This document shows positions 34,201 through 49,200 of a stretch of DNA of 64,000 nt, piece after piece. A program made the position numbers and the translations under genes. Origin of the DNA: Octodonta nipae (Eukaryota > Arthropoda > Insecta > Coleoptera > Chrysomelidae); contig CM067219.1 in the NCBI GenBank assembly GCA_034190945.1, positions 64,524,456 through 64,588,455 on the forward strand, in the 5' to 3' direction. Numbering within the stretch: the stretch's first letter is position 1; each line of letters begins with the position of its first letter. The notes under the pieces were generated by a model. That model was not told where the DNA came from. It ran no database searches and saw nothing but the letters and a program-made list of their open reading frames with translations.

Positions 34201-37200
34201 ATACCTAAACCTCCAGCACGTGTTGATAACATAAATATAAATTTAATACTGCCCTCTTCATTATATTCATTAATTTGCCTTAAAAAATGATAGTAAATAA
34301 AATGGTAAATACACGTTTCAAGAATTTTCCTTACCTTTGTCTATCTTCATGTGGAGTTTGGCCATCAAGCCTACAATAGTTGTATTGTCTCCAATGACAA
34401 TAATCTTCCAATATATCTAACATACGAGTCATTTGAGAAAAAATGAGAACTCTCGAACCTTGCTCTTGCAATTTTGGCAACAATTTGTCTAGTAATACCA
34501 TTTTGCCACAATTGTAGACCAAATGTTCATCAGTTGTATAAGGCGGACCAGGCTCAGCTCCATCAAAAAGGTAAGGGTGGTTTGTACATTTCTAAGTTGC
34601 ATAAGAATGTTTTGCAAACGCATCTTTTCTACTTTTCCAGCACCATTTACAACATCAATATCTTTCATGAGGATTTTTGTATACCATTCACGCTGCATTT
34701 TACTAAGTCCAACGTATACTTTAACTTCTTTCTTTGGTTTTAGGCGCTTTTCCACTTCTGATTTTAAACGACGAAGAAGAAATGGTTTAAGAACTGCATG
34801 CAACCTTAAACATAAGTTTCAATAAAATGCTGCAAAAAATTAATACAATGCTAATCAAACGGAACAAACCTTTCAACCAACTGGTTATCCCCCAAACACT
34901 GAAATGTATTAAACCAAGCATCAAAATCTTCTGAAGAATTGAACACATCAGGTAACAAGAAGTTCAATAATGCCCAAAGTTCGTGAAGATTATTTTGCAA
35001 AGGTGTCCCTGTCAATAATAACCTATTTGCAGTTTTGAATTCTCTAAGAATTTCAGATAGTTTAGATTTTTCATTTTTTATTCGATGTGCTTCATCTATA
35101 ACCATGTATCGCCAGTTGAATTTTTTAATACAGACTTCTCTTTGATACACATTTCGTATGATGTAACACATACATCCCACTCACCAGGCATTAAGACATC
35201 AATTATAAATGAATGCTGCAAAAAAAATGTTAAATGCAACTTATGAACTTCATGATACTTAGAGAAACTTTAAAAAGTTTTACAACGATTATTGTAACCA
35301 AAGAGTTGGAACATATACAGATACCAAACTTAAAAGTAAGATTAAAATACTTTTATTTAGAATGGTACCACCAAAACAATAATAGCTGCAAAGACAGAAA
35401 CCTTACACAAGAACACTTGTCAAAAGTTAGAAAATGCTAACATCAAACCAACCATCCCCCACCCTCATCTCTCTCTCTCCTTCGATTGCCTCTATATCCA
35501 GTTGACATCGAGGTGACCAAACCACCAATGAAAACCCAAGATTAGGCCTTACCAGAGTAGTATAGTATAGTAACTTATAGGTGTTTATGGAAAATCCTTT
35601 ACCATACCTATTGACCATTAGAGATGGGTAGGTCCGCTCATAATTCGGAGTTGGATCCGGATATGCATCCACTTCCAAAGATGTACATCCAAGACCCTTG
35701 TCCGTCGGACCCATATGGGTCCGGTTGTCTAACTGTGATTATCGGAGTCGGACTGCAGGCGGAGTGTTGGATTGTAATACTACTAGCAAGACATTATGGC
35801 GCTGAATTGTTGTTTTTTACTCTTTATATAATAAAATTAGGAGAAAACGATTTATCAAAAATAATAATTACAAATGAAAATAGCCATATTTGACAACTAA
35901 AACGATAAAAACATATAACCATGAACCAACAATACTTCTATATGATCAAACTATAGGTAATGCCGCTCCCCTCACACCGATCCGCAGTTCCCACACCGCT
36001 ATCGTTGACTCAGTACCGCTCATGGCATGTTTCGATGACGCTCCCGCGTATAATATCAACAAGTGGTTCTGCCAATCGGTAACGATGTACATCCATCCTT
36101 CATTCACACAGGTCCGGGGATTCGTGTCCTTCCGAACCTACACATCTCTAAAACTATATTCAGTACCGCTCATTGCATGCGTTTCTTGCCACTCCGACAG
36201 GTCCGCGGATCTGTGTCCGAATTGCTGTCGGATGTACATCCATCATTAACACTAGGGATGCAGGTCCGGACATGCGTGTGCATCCGGACCTGCCCATCTC
36301 TATTGACCATTCCTAGCATGTTGTAAACCTTGCGGCAAACTTTACAAATACGTTCAGAGAAATTTAAGTGCTCATCAAACCATACCCCAAGGCCTTTTAT
36401 ACCATCTATTTAGTAGTACATTGTCTATTGAGTTCGCATTTTCCTGGATCCTTTGTAAAAACTCATACAACAACATTTGTTAATATTCAAAGGTAAGTCC
36501 TCACATGACCAGTTCCAGATGGCGTTCAAGTCAACTTGGAGCTTTGCTGAGTCCTCTAGGCTAACCACGAATTTATATAATTTATTGTCGAACATTCTGA
36601 CTGTAGAATACTAAACTACATTTACAATATCATTGACGAACAGATTAAAAAGTAACGGGGCGCAATGGACCCTTGAGGAACACCGGAAAGCACTTTTATT
36701 GGAGGAGAAATAAATTCATTAATTTTGACCCTTTGAACTCTGCCTATAAGAAAACTACCCAACCAAGTGATTAGAGATGAATAAAACAACGTAGTTTCTA
36801 ACTTAGCCAGCAGTAGCTTCAGGTTAACTTTGAGAAATCAGTATAAACTGTGGCTGTTCAAAAAGAAATAACTTATGAAAAATATGGGATATGCTATATA
36901 AAAATTTTTCCAAATTTTTTAAATCACACTACTTAACTATAAACTATAAATCTCGAATATATTTCAGCCAAACTGCAAGTGCTTATGGGTCACCCTATAT
37001 AACAATTTTATTCGACTTTTTTTTTAATCACTCCGTTTAACTAACTCTACTTCACCCTACAGCGCATCCATCCTGTATATGCTGTTGTTAATTTGTCACC
37101 CATTATAACTTTTTTTAACACCTGCTTATAACTCTACTTCACCATATATTTCAACTATGCAACTGCTTATGGTCTATGATATCTAACAATTATTTCTGAT

Positions 37201-40200
37201 ATTTTTTGAGCCACCTTATAAAGTACAATTTCTCTACATCCTATATTTTAATCACTCTTTATATGCAACTTCTTATAACATTGTATTAATCACACTCTAA
37301 AACTATAATCTTGCTTCATCCCATGTTTCAGGTATTCCATATAGTAGGATGCAACTGTTCACGCTCGATATAACATTTTTTTAAAACTGTTCGATCAGCC
37401 CTAATCGAAATGCCTGTGGAACTCTTGGTGTGTCACAAATGTAAAAACACAGTTTGGCACCTTAACACCAAACCTTTATTTAAACACTCACCCAAACTGC
37501 AACTGCTTTTTGGCCACCCTATATAACAATTTTATTCAATTTTTTAACCGCCTTGTATAACTATAATTCTACTTCCATCAACATCAAAACCATCCTGTAT
37601 ATACTGCTGCTAATCAGTCAAACATTATAACTTATTTTTTAACCATCCTGTATAACCATAATTTTACTCTACAAAATACTTCAACAACCCTGTATGTTCA
37701 TCTGCTTAGGGGCCACCAAATATAACATTTTTTTAAACACTTAACTATAATGTTTAAGTACTTCTTGGGAAATAACACCACAAATCACGAAAAAATTGCT
37801 GTATATTCCAAACTTTTCGGGGTACAGGTCAGACCCCGTTGTCAATGGTTAAGAAACTATAAATAAAAAAGGCACAATTCGAAAATGTCTGACCTGGACC
37901 CCGAAACATTTGGAATATACAGCAATTTTTCGTGACTCGTGGTGTTATTTCCCAAGTAGTACTTAAACATTGAAAAATATGCCACAAACATTATTCAAAA
38001 AACACTTAACTATAATTCTGCTCCACTCACTATCTTATCTAGCAACTGCTTAGGGACTACAATATAACCATTTTTTAACCTCCCTGGAAAGATAATTTGT
38101 GTCCATCTTATATTTCAACTACCCGTATATGCAACTTTTTCTAAGATTGTTTTAATCACACTGTATAACTATAATTTTACATCGATCTACGTTTCAGATA
38201 TTGCATATATGTAACAGCTAATGTTCTATCCTACAAAAAATGTTTATCCAACCTGTTTAATTATAATTCTACTCCACCCTTGCATCTGTAACTACTTATC
38301 GACCACCCAGTATAACATTTTTTGTACCTCCCTGTATAAGCATAAATCCATCAATGCCCAATATATTTCACCAAAACTGCAACTGCTTATGGGGCCACCC
38401 TATATAACAATTTTGTTCAACTTTTTTTAATCACCTTGTATACACTGCTGCTTATTGGTCATCCAATGTAACGAATTCTAAAGACTCAACTATAACACTT
38501 CTCGTTGTCTTCTAAATGTTATTTGTGGCATATTCTTGATTATTTTTATGTTTTCGTGGGAATAACACCACAAATGAAATAAAAATGAAAAATCTTAATG
38601 AGTATAAAAGACTAAGAGCTTCCTCCAAATTACTTATTAAGGAATCATATACATCATACTTAACTGAGGCTCAATATAAGTTGACCTCAAATCCCCAAGA
38701 TTTTTGGAAATTCATACTTATGAGGAACAACACATCAATTATTCCCCCTATTATGATTGATAATGTGGATACCGAATTCAGTCATCCTCAAGATATTGTT
38801 AACGCATTTGCTGCTCATTTTAAAAACTCTTTCAACCCCAATCGAGATACAAGTAATACTTCCAATACACCTTTGTCCTTTTATAATATCATGATACCCC
38901 AGTTCTCAGTGAATGATGTAATAAAAGTAGGTAAGAAAATCAAACCTAAATCATCATTTGGTCCAGACGGTGTTCCATATTTTTTTGTCAAAGATTGTAT
39001 CAATGTCTTAGCTATACCTCTGTGTAACATATTTAATCTATCCTTAAGTCGAGCGGAGTATCCTGAATGTTGGAAAATGTCTAAGGTTTCCCCATCGACA
39101 AAAATGGTAACACTTCTTTAATAAACAATTATAGGCCTATATCAATGATTAGTGGTTTTTCAAAGGTGTTTGAAATGTTGCTGTATAAGCATATATTCTT
39201 TCACGTTAAAAGCCAAATAACATTTGACCAACATGGCTTTATTAGTAGACGCTCAACAGTGACAAATCTAGCATGTTTCGCCGAATATCTGTCTCAGTCA
39301 TTAGATGAAAGATCACAGGTTGATGTTATTTTTACGGATTTCTCGAAGGCTTTCGATAGGCTCGATCATTCAACCTTACTCAGCAAACTTTCTGCCTTTG
39401 GCATGAGTAATCATTATGTCGAGTTTCTTCGCACCTACCTAGTGAACCGTACTCAGTTTGTTTGGTACAATAATCATAAGTCTGTTAGTTATATTTCTAA
39501 ATCGGGGGTACCTCAAGGTTCAAATCTGGGGCCACTAATGTTCCTAATTTTCATCAATGATATCACCAATGGCATTCATGTTCAAAAATTGTTATTTGCA
39601 GACGATCTTAAGCTCTTCTCTTGTGTGAAAAACCAAATGGATTGTAAAAACTTACAAAATAATATTGATAAAATTCAAGAATGGTGTACGATAAACAATC
39701 TCCCCCTAAACTCGAGTAAATGTAAAGTTATGACCTTTGGACGAAGTCATAATTTTGTTGATTTCAGTTATAAGATTGGTTCGTGTGTGCTGGACAGAGT
39801 TAGTGAAGCCAGGGACCTAGGAATTATATTCAACGGCCATCTCAACTTCAGAAATCATATAGAAAACATAGTTACTAACGCATCAAAAATGTGTGGCTAC
39901 ATAATGAGAAATACAAGACAATTTACAAATGTCAATTGCCTCAAAACTCTGTATAGTGCACTTATAAGAACTAAACTGGAGTACTCGTCGATTATTTGGT
40001 CGCCGCATTATAAGTTGTATAAAGATAAATTGGAACGTGTGCAAAGAACGTTTGCGAAGTACATGTACTTCAAAAAATATGGGATATACCCCGAGAGGGG
40101 GTTTGAGCACGAGGTGTTATTATCCGATCTGGGTCTGGAGAGTCTAGAGCAGCGCAGATTTATCGCCCATTGCCGATTTGTTTATAAACTAATCAACTCT

Positions 40201-43200
40201 GAAATTGATTGTCCATTTATACTGGAGCATTTTAAGTTCTTAGTCCCGAGAGCTGAGTCTAGAAGTTCATGTTTGTTTTATCCCCACCTGGTCGAACAAA
40301 TATCCGTTTTGCCTCTCCTATTTTTAGGCTATGCTTTTGCTATAATATGATTCACAAAAATATTGATTATACGGTAAGGAGGAATATCTTACATAACCTA
40401 CTGAAGCTGTTTGTCCAAAGTAACACAGTAACATGTTCTTAACGCTGTGTCTAAGTATATTAAAATATATTGTTATGGTTACTCGGTCACGTTTTGTAAT
40501 AATAGTTATATAATTCATTCAGGTTTGTCAGTCATGGTTGTATACAGTTAGCGTTTTTTTTTTCTTTTATCATCTGATGTTTATGGACTTTTAATGTTTA
40601 CATCTTTTTTGTTGTTAGATCTCATATGCTATATTTTGTAATTTAGTATAGTTAATATTAACCCTGTAATTGGTGTAATACTGTTGGGTTAAATAAACAA
40701 ATCAAATCAAATCAAAAAGCTTTATACCGAACGAAAAAACCAAACGTTTCAAAGTCATTGACAACGAAGTCAGAATCGACTTTGAAACGTTTGGTTTTTT
40801 CGTTCGATATACAGTTTTTTATTTCAATTGTGGTGTTATAACACTTCTCCACCCTATATTTCAACTATCCTATATGTGCAACTGATATAATATTGTCTAT
40901 TTCATAATTTTTCCTCATATTTTTATAACCACATTACAAAGTATAATTTCCCTCCAGACTTCATTTAAAGCAGTTCTAACCTTGTTTGACGCACACTGTG
41001 TAACTATAACTTTACTGCGTCCCATATTTCAGGTACTCCATATATGCAACTGCTATATAAGAAAATTTTTCTACCATTTATTACCACCCTGTATAATTAT
41101 AATTCTACTCCACCCTATATTTCAACAACATATATGCAACTACTTATTTGCCACCCATATAACATTTCTGTAAACCCTGTATCCTTAAAATTCTAGACCC
41201 TATATTTCAACCATCCGTAAATGGAACAGTGTAGATCATAACATTTCTTTATAATACCTTTTAAACCCATTGTCTAGCTGTAATTATACTCCGCTACATT
41301 TTTCAACCATCCTGAATATGCAAATACTTATAATAAATAATTTTTTAACCACTCTATAAACTATAATTCCACTCGATCTCATATTTCAACCCCCAGTATA
41401 AACAACTTTTTCTAACATTTTTTCAACCCATTTCATAACTATAATAACTCAAGAACATAATTCAAAGATCCTAACTGCTTACATAACACATTTTTTTCTA
41501 AAAATTATTATAAATATTCTACCCTTATTTCAACCATATTGTATATGCAATTACTTGTGAGTCAAACAATATATCATTTTGTTATCCACCCTATGTAAAT
41601 ATAATTCTACTCCGCCCGTTTATGAACCACCTAGTATATGCAACTATTTATGGCCCACTCAATAGAACTTTTTTGAACTACCTCGTACAACTAATTCCAC
41701 TCCCCCTTATTTCAATCACATTGTATATAGGCAGCTGCTTATGGTACACCTAATATAACTTTTTTTAGATTTTTTAAATCCATGTCATTCTACTCGGCAC
41801 TAAGTTTCCTATATAAAGAACACCCTGTAAAATTACGGTTGATAAATTAGTTGATGTTATTCTAAATCGAAACATGTTACATTGGCATATTCTCAATATT
41901 GAATAAAAGCTAAGCTGATTCTGATATTTGCTTGCGGTGGAACCAATAGAGTAATTGTGTTATCCAACATGGTACAAGTTTTTTAGCTATATCTACCGTT
42001 TCTTTCAATTTAGGGAGATAAAATATCTACCAGATTTTAAGTCAAACTATAGGCTTTGCAACAAAAAAAATTCAGCAAAATCAGTTCAGTAGTTCTTACG
42101 TGATGCCCAAACAAACAAACAAACAGACAAACTTAAAATTTTATAATAGTATAGAATAGATTATTTGTAGTGGATCTCATGCTTGAGAAACCGATTTGGT
42201 TATCATTGATAATACCCTTATACTTCCATGCGAGTTGGTCATACACCAAACTATCAAATAATTTTGTAACTATACCTTGATTACAAACTCCTCTATAATT
42301 ACCAAAATCCCTCGAGTCCCCACTTTTAAAAATTGGGGTGAATAAAGCTCTGCTTCCAAATGTTTAAACAGCAGGACGAGTCAATGAACATATTGCATAG
42401 AATATGTAGCGATTTGCTCAAAGTGCATTCACATTTTTTAACAAAAAGCAGGGTATATTCTTGGGAACTCTGGTAAATTTATTAGGTAATTGAGTTAATT
42501 TTGTGAATACCTCTGCTAAAGAGATTTTTTTCGAGGGGAATGTTAAATGAATTTGCCGAGTTAAACTCTGGGATAGTGTAAGAGCTATCATCATACACTC
42601 TGAATTTAAAAACATATAATTAGGATAATAATTTGAATTACGACTCATTAATAAACTTCCAAAAATACCTACGATTACTAAGCAAAAAACCTTCTACCTG
42701 TTGAATATGTTTAGAATGCCAATTATTGAATACCAGTTTACACAATCATCTGTAGTTCAAAAATTTTACATAATCCTGATTTCGTTTGGTTTCCATGTAT
42801 TTCTTATGTGCAACATTTTTCTTATAAATTAGGTCTTTTAGCGTAGAGTTAGACCAATTGGGAGAATCAGATAAACTAATGATTTTTGTGGGACAAATAA
42901 AGAAATACAACAATTAATAATGGAATGAAATCTCTCAGCAGCTGGTCCAACGTCCAGATTTATGAAACACTCATCCCAATTGATAAATGCTAAAAAATAA
43001 TTTATAAGCAAGTAATTCGCGTTTTTTAAATCGTAAAAATATTCCTCCATTGTCCGAGGCTGGAAGTTCACTTGAGTATCAAAACAATAAGCTATATGAT
43101 GAGTCTTATTTGGCATAATATTAACCACTGCAGTACACACCGAAACGTTACACATATTTGAAAAAGCAAGTCAAGGTACACTTTTCTATTATTCCGAACA

Positions 43201-46200
43201 CTATTAGCTTGCCACATATTCAAGTATGAATATCCGTCCGCTAAAATATGGGCATCGGAATTTCCTGGACATTCGACCGATAATCCACTTCCATTCCTCG
43301 ACCTCAGGTATGTTAATATCACCAAAAATAGAAAATTGTGAATTCAGGTGTCTATTTCTGACATCCAGGACTGATTGAATATACTGATCATATTTCTCTG
43401 ATATTGGGTTTTAAGGTAGGTAGACTCCGCCTACAACAATGGACATCTTATTGACTAATCTCCAGAAACGTTTTTTAGACTTAATACTTTTAGATTTCAA
43501 CTTATTGAAAACTGCTGTAGGTACTCCACCCCCTCTGGTTTTGTCACTAGTGCCTAAATTTCTATCAGTTCGATAAATATTATAACCTGCAATCATTGCT
43601 GCACAACTGAGAAGCTGTCATTCAGCCATTGTATCGTTCACAATATATACAGAATAGTCATACACCTTAAGGTTCTTTAATCATTTTTTGATGATGTGCC
43701 AATCTGTTTTTTCACTCTTTGACTTACGTTCGTTAAACTCACAATACACATTCTTCAGTTGGTTTCTTTGCATCTTAATGAGATCAGTTTTAATTTTGTA
43801 ATTCAAATTAGAGCCATTAAGCATTTATTTTTTAGACATAAATGAGCCGTGGATTGCTCTGTGAACCTTAACTAGACGTGGTTTAATTTCACAATTTCAC
43901 ATCGACCAATTCTAATAACTTTACTGTCTGGCACTGAAGGAAGTTTCATTATTTCATACATTTTTAATTTAAGATTTGAGATTTATCATGCTCGATCCTT
44001 TCTTTAACTGAGTCAGACACATATTCTGGAATGTTAAACACCATAATATATTATTGTTGATATATTTTTCCTAGTGGAGGATTAGGGTTTCCTCCATCCT
44101 CCTGCAATTCTGGTACACTCTTTGATAGTAATGAGACGGAAGTAGGTCACTTAATTCCAATTTCACACTAGTGTTTCTGTCCATCAGGGAATTAAACATC
44201 TGCCCGTGAAAATATCTTTATTACTTACTGGCGTTTTTTTCAATAAATTAGCTATTAATTCCAAAATAGCCTGCTCTTTATCATCACTGCTATTATGAAC
44301 AAGAACTGGAAGTATTATGGACGCCTGATACCCCAATTGAAAGCCTTTTAACCTCCACTTTTTTACAGTTTTACACTCCAATCCATGTGACCTGGTCTTC
44401 TTCACTAGTGCGTGGATTTTGTCCAACTCCAAAGCAGATAGGGAGGAACACCCTTCATGAAACCAACCACAACAGGCCAAACATTCAACGGCCAACTAAT
44501 TACCTCTAATAATACGTTGACAGCCTGCACAATTATCTGTCATGGTAAACTTTCGAAATCCTGGCCTATTTCGTTTATTCATTTATTATTCCTTAAGTCG
44601 GTTTTTTAGAAAGGTTTTTGCTGTCAATATGATTTTTATTCAGTCATTGTTTAGAAATTTACGTGTTCTAAATGTAACTTGGATATTAAATAACTCACTG
44701 CTCTGATAGAATAATTATATCAAGCTATACACTGTGTTGCGTCCCCACAACTTGTTTGTTTTTAGTTTTTAAGGTTGATTGAATTATTCAATTGCCAACG
44801 CTAATTTATATTTGTACATTTTTTTGTCTCTAAAAACAGAGAGAACTGAGATTCGTGTTGTGACCGCCGACGAGTTCGGTAACTTACTCTTTTTGATTTC
44901 GTCTTAAGACGGCCGCTGTTAGTTGTATGGAATCACTTCTCAATCCACCTTAATATCTTACAATTTATAAATTATTCAAAAAAATTGTGTGATATATGGA
45001 CTGCGTTAGGAACGAGCTTCTTGAAGTTCTCTCTAATTTGTATTGTTTTCCAATTTTTTCCACATATTTTTTTTAACTTTATTATATTATTTTTTAACAC
45101 TTGGATCACTCTGTATAAGTACAACTCTAGCTCACCCTATATTGCAACCAGCCTCTATTTGCTTCAAGGTATTGGTCACACAATATAACTTAAATGTCAT
45201 CATTTTCTGAACCACACTATAAAACTAAAATTCAACTCCACACGATATTGCAACCGCCCTGATATTTTTTAAGCCACCCTGTATCAGTATCGATCCTCTC
45301 CACCCCATTGACTGTTTCTAATTTTGTTTAAAGCACCCTGTGTACCTATAATTTTAATTCGTCAAATATTTCAAGTATTCCATATATGCAACTTTATCAT
45401 GGTCTACCCTATAAACAAAATTTTTCACATTTTTGAACCACCTCCACCTTATATTTCAACCATCCTATATATGCAACTGCTTATGTACCACCCACTATCA
45501 CATTTATTTTTAAGATTTTTTGAACCCACCTGTATAATTGTAATTTTACTTGTCTCTATTTCAACCCCGCACTTGCACGCGCGCACACACACCTACGCAA
45601 TGACTGATCGCCAATGCTTTATCCCTTAACGGGACATTAGTCACCAGCACGCAACAGGGCGAAATCGAACTTTTGTGTTTGATTACATTTTGATTTGGAG
45701 ATTAACCCCGATTTTCATATTATTAAAAGGTTTTGGGCGTTGAAACTTGTTTGAGATCAGTGATTATCTTGTTTAAGTATAAAAAAAAACAATAATAAAA
45801 TGGTATTAAAGTGTTTTTGTATGCAGGAAAAAGGCATATTCGTTTACCGAATTATCTTTTCATAGATGAGTGTTAGATCATAAACATAGTAATTGAGTTT
45901 TACAAGAGGTAAATAGAACTACATTTTGAGTGAATACATGAATGTTTTGATAATGAATGTTACATTTGGTAATTAAGTCTTAAAATATTTTTTGTTAGTA
46001 AGTGCATCTTTTAATGAGTTTAAACATATTGGTATTTTCGGATTATATAGTTGTATTATTTTAATCTTCAATAACATAAACCTTCAATTTAATATTGATG
46101 GACGCCTCTGTTGGAGTCGGAAGATTTGTAAACAAATATATCTGTATATCTGTCTATCGTTGTCTTATATTTCAACACATTTAGTAGTGATTGTATACCG

Positions 46201-49200
46201 TCAAATTAAGACCCTTGTAAGATAGATAGACAAGCATAAAATTGCTATTAGAACTAGTCTAAAAATGTATTGGTTTCGTGAAAAAACAGTCTTGGATATC
46301 TTACAAGAAATCGGCATTAAAAGAAAATGGTGGATTAGACTCTGGATTGCTAGAAGAGCAGAACTTTGTCAATTAAATCTCATCTTAACAGAACTTCAAG
46401 TCTCGACTAAATCAGTCCTATAGTACAACACAGAAATACCATGATGTATAATTGTATCCCTGTTTTAGTTACTTTAGAATTAGCTTTGCCATATCTAATT
46501 TGTAGATGCAGATGCTAATTTCCATTTATGATCCCAGAATTATGTGATGCCTTTACCAAGGAATTGAAAAATCATATGTAAACTCTCAATTCTCCATAAA
46601 CTCTTTGGGTTATAATGGCATATGGTTTGTTGGGTAAAGAACAGCTCCAGTAATTACGACGGTTTCAGAACTTCTCCGCCAATCAGCAATCTCAACAGTC
46701 GGCTTTGCCAACACTCGATTGGCGGAAATTTTTTCAACCATTGGAACTATTAGCAACTTATTACGTCCCGTTCCATAACGAGTTACAGAATACGGCTGCA
46801 GTAACGTTGGTTACTAGCTAGGATCACGCAATCACATGAATCCAATAGACAACCCAATCCACCCCGTGAAAGGTGGTGGAATGCATTGGCTTACAAAAAT
46901 TTGAAATCTTGAGTGACGTGACCACTGGTCTGGGACAAACAAATGCAGTGAAAAATCTTTATTTCACGATGCCAATAATGGACCTTGTATAAATTTTCCA
47001 TGAAGGAAGGTACATTATTCTGAAATTTTCAGCAAACATTGAAGGGATCTTTCATAGAACTATTGTTCAAAAACCCTTTCCCGAGTTACAGTCCTTAAAA
47101 GTTAGTAGGAAAGTTGTTTTATTTAACATATCTACTATGGAAGAATTTAGAAGAAAATACTTGGCAGATGACTGATGTTAATAAAATAACAATTTTTTAC
47201 TGTATTGGTAACTCTAAATATTTTCAGCACGAAGTAAAAAAATAAACCCCGCCAATGCAATATTATTCAACTAAAATATAAATTCTTTCAATATTTTAAG
47301 TCATAAAACTCTACGTCATTGGAGAAAATCAGAACTAATATTATATAACATTACGGCTTCATATCACACAAGCCTACTTGATTTTTGACTACTGAATTGA
47401 TACAGCTGATACCTGATGGAAATTCATTATGATCAGACACAAAACTTGCAGATTGAGTACGTCCTAAAATCCCCTTTAAATATTTTTTTTATAAAAAATT
47501 GTAAATTCAAAAAGTTATGATGTAAAGAGTTAATTTTAGGAATTAATGGTCAAATCATCTGTTATATCCGCCAAATTTCCTTCTTTTAAGTACTTCCATA
47601 GTGGATATATCACATAAAAGATGGGGATTTGAACATAAAATTATTTCATTTCAGATAATGAACTAGTTACATGAACTTTGTAATTAACAGCTTTAACTTA
47701 AATTTTTTCCTAAAGATTTATTTCGTAAAAATTTATTTACCAAGTTTTTTTAGGATCAAAAGTTTACTTACTCTTGTTTCTTGATCACCAATTAAACACA
47801 CTGCTCTTAAAGAAGGACACCATTTCTCAAATTCGTTCATCCAATTGGACAAAGTAGATTTTGGAACAATAACAATATGTGGCCCTGGAGTATTCTTATA
47901 GTGTTTCATAAATCCCAAAAGAGAAATCGTTTGCAGGGTTTTACCTAAACCCATCTCATCCGCAAGTATTCCATTAATTCCATTTTCATATAAAGATACC
48001 ATCCAGTTCAATCCTCTTACTTGATAATCGCGCATTTCCCCATTTTTTATATAAACCGGAGATGTATCAAAACGTATTGTTGGTTTTGTTTTCTGATTTG
48101 TTTCAGCAAGTAATTCTTCATCTTCTTCTTGTTCTGTTTTACGATGACGATGACTAAAAAAATATTAATTTTATTATTTTATATTAAATAGTTAATGTTA
48201 ATGTTATTCGAAATAAAGATCATTACGTACCTAAAAATATATTTTTTTGAATTTTCGATTTATCTCATACAATTGCTTGTTTGAATGCGATACTCCAGCT
48301 ATTTTTGAAAACGAAATCATCAAAAAAGTGTTTCCAGGAATCTCAATTATTAGATTTAGTTCAAAAATAAGAACAGTATAAAAGGCAAACATTGCAAGGC
48401 AAGCACTGTAAGAGAGCACATGCACATGTAGTACGTACGGTTGGTTAATAGATTACCTCTTTATTGAATTCTAGCAACTATATGGGTAATTTGGAATTCC
48501 GCAATTCAATTTACCGAAAGTAACAAATTTATTTTTTGCTTTTAATCGGTCAAATTATTAGTGGTTTTTAGTAAAATATTACGAGAATTTGATGAAAGTT
48601 GAAGAGTCACATTGTGAATTACGTCTGCTGTTGAATAAGGAATTATTCTGATTAAGGAACCAAACCTTTCTCTAGACAACCCATTGATCTCCCTATTGAA
48701 CAGACTATTAGTACTCATGCTGCAAATAAACTTGCAGTAATTTCGCATATAACAAATTCAATAACCACCAGAGAGCGATGGTGCAGGAGTCGTACGATTC
48801 CATCGAGTATTATGAAGATGTGTACGAAGATATTGAGAAAAGCTGTTTATAAAAAGTACAATGTAACCTGGGCATACTTTAATTGATTCAATTAAACGTA
48901 ATATTAACCCATTTGCTAACAACTTAGATAAATAATATTTATATATCTCCACTCGGGGTGGGGGGTGAAGCAGAGCTTAAAGATGTTGAATATTTTTTGC
49001 TGCATGTTGAAAAAAATGGCAACCAACAACGAAAAGCGTTCGATCTAATTTGCGTAGACGATGGAAATAAATTTGAGAACCCTATTTCGCAATAGGACTA
49101 ACATAATTGTCATTGTCATTGTCATTAGCATTAGAATTATCAAGATTTCTTGTAATCCGAATGCAACGTGATTTATTTGGTGAGCTTCTTTATATTTCTT

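Larger units (their letters stand above)
38562..40839. mobile_element. Palindromic MITE split by a jockey-like element
   Basis: The outer left end ATAACACCACAAATGAAATA (38562-38581) mirrors the outer right end (TATTTCAATTGTGGTGTTAT, 40820-40839). The inner parts form a perfect 29-bp hairpin at 40728-40806. Between the outer and inner left arm sits the jockey-like element 38586-40713, flanked by AAAAA on each side. The uninterrupted MITE would be about 150 bp. It shares AATAACACCAC and an inner GACAACG motif with the MITE at 37751. Confidence 0.78.

Noticed and set aside
45580..45680. tRNA-derived SINE
   Set aside because: GGGCGAAATCGAAC resembles a B box only loosely; no A box, body or tail could be placed.
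46440..47160. Extension of the Harbinger-like fragment into a full transposase
   Set aside because: Downstream translations have stops in all frames and no recognisable DDE motif.
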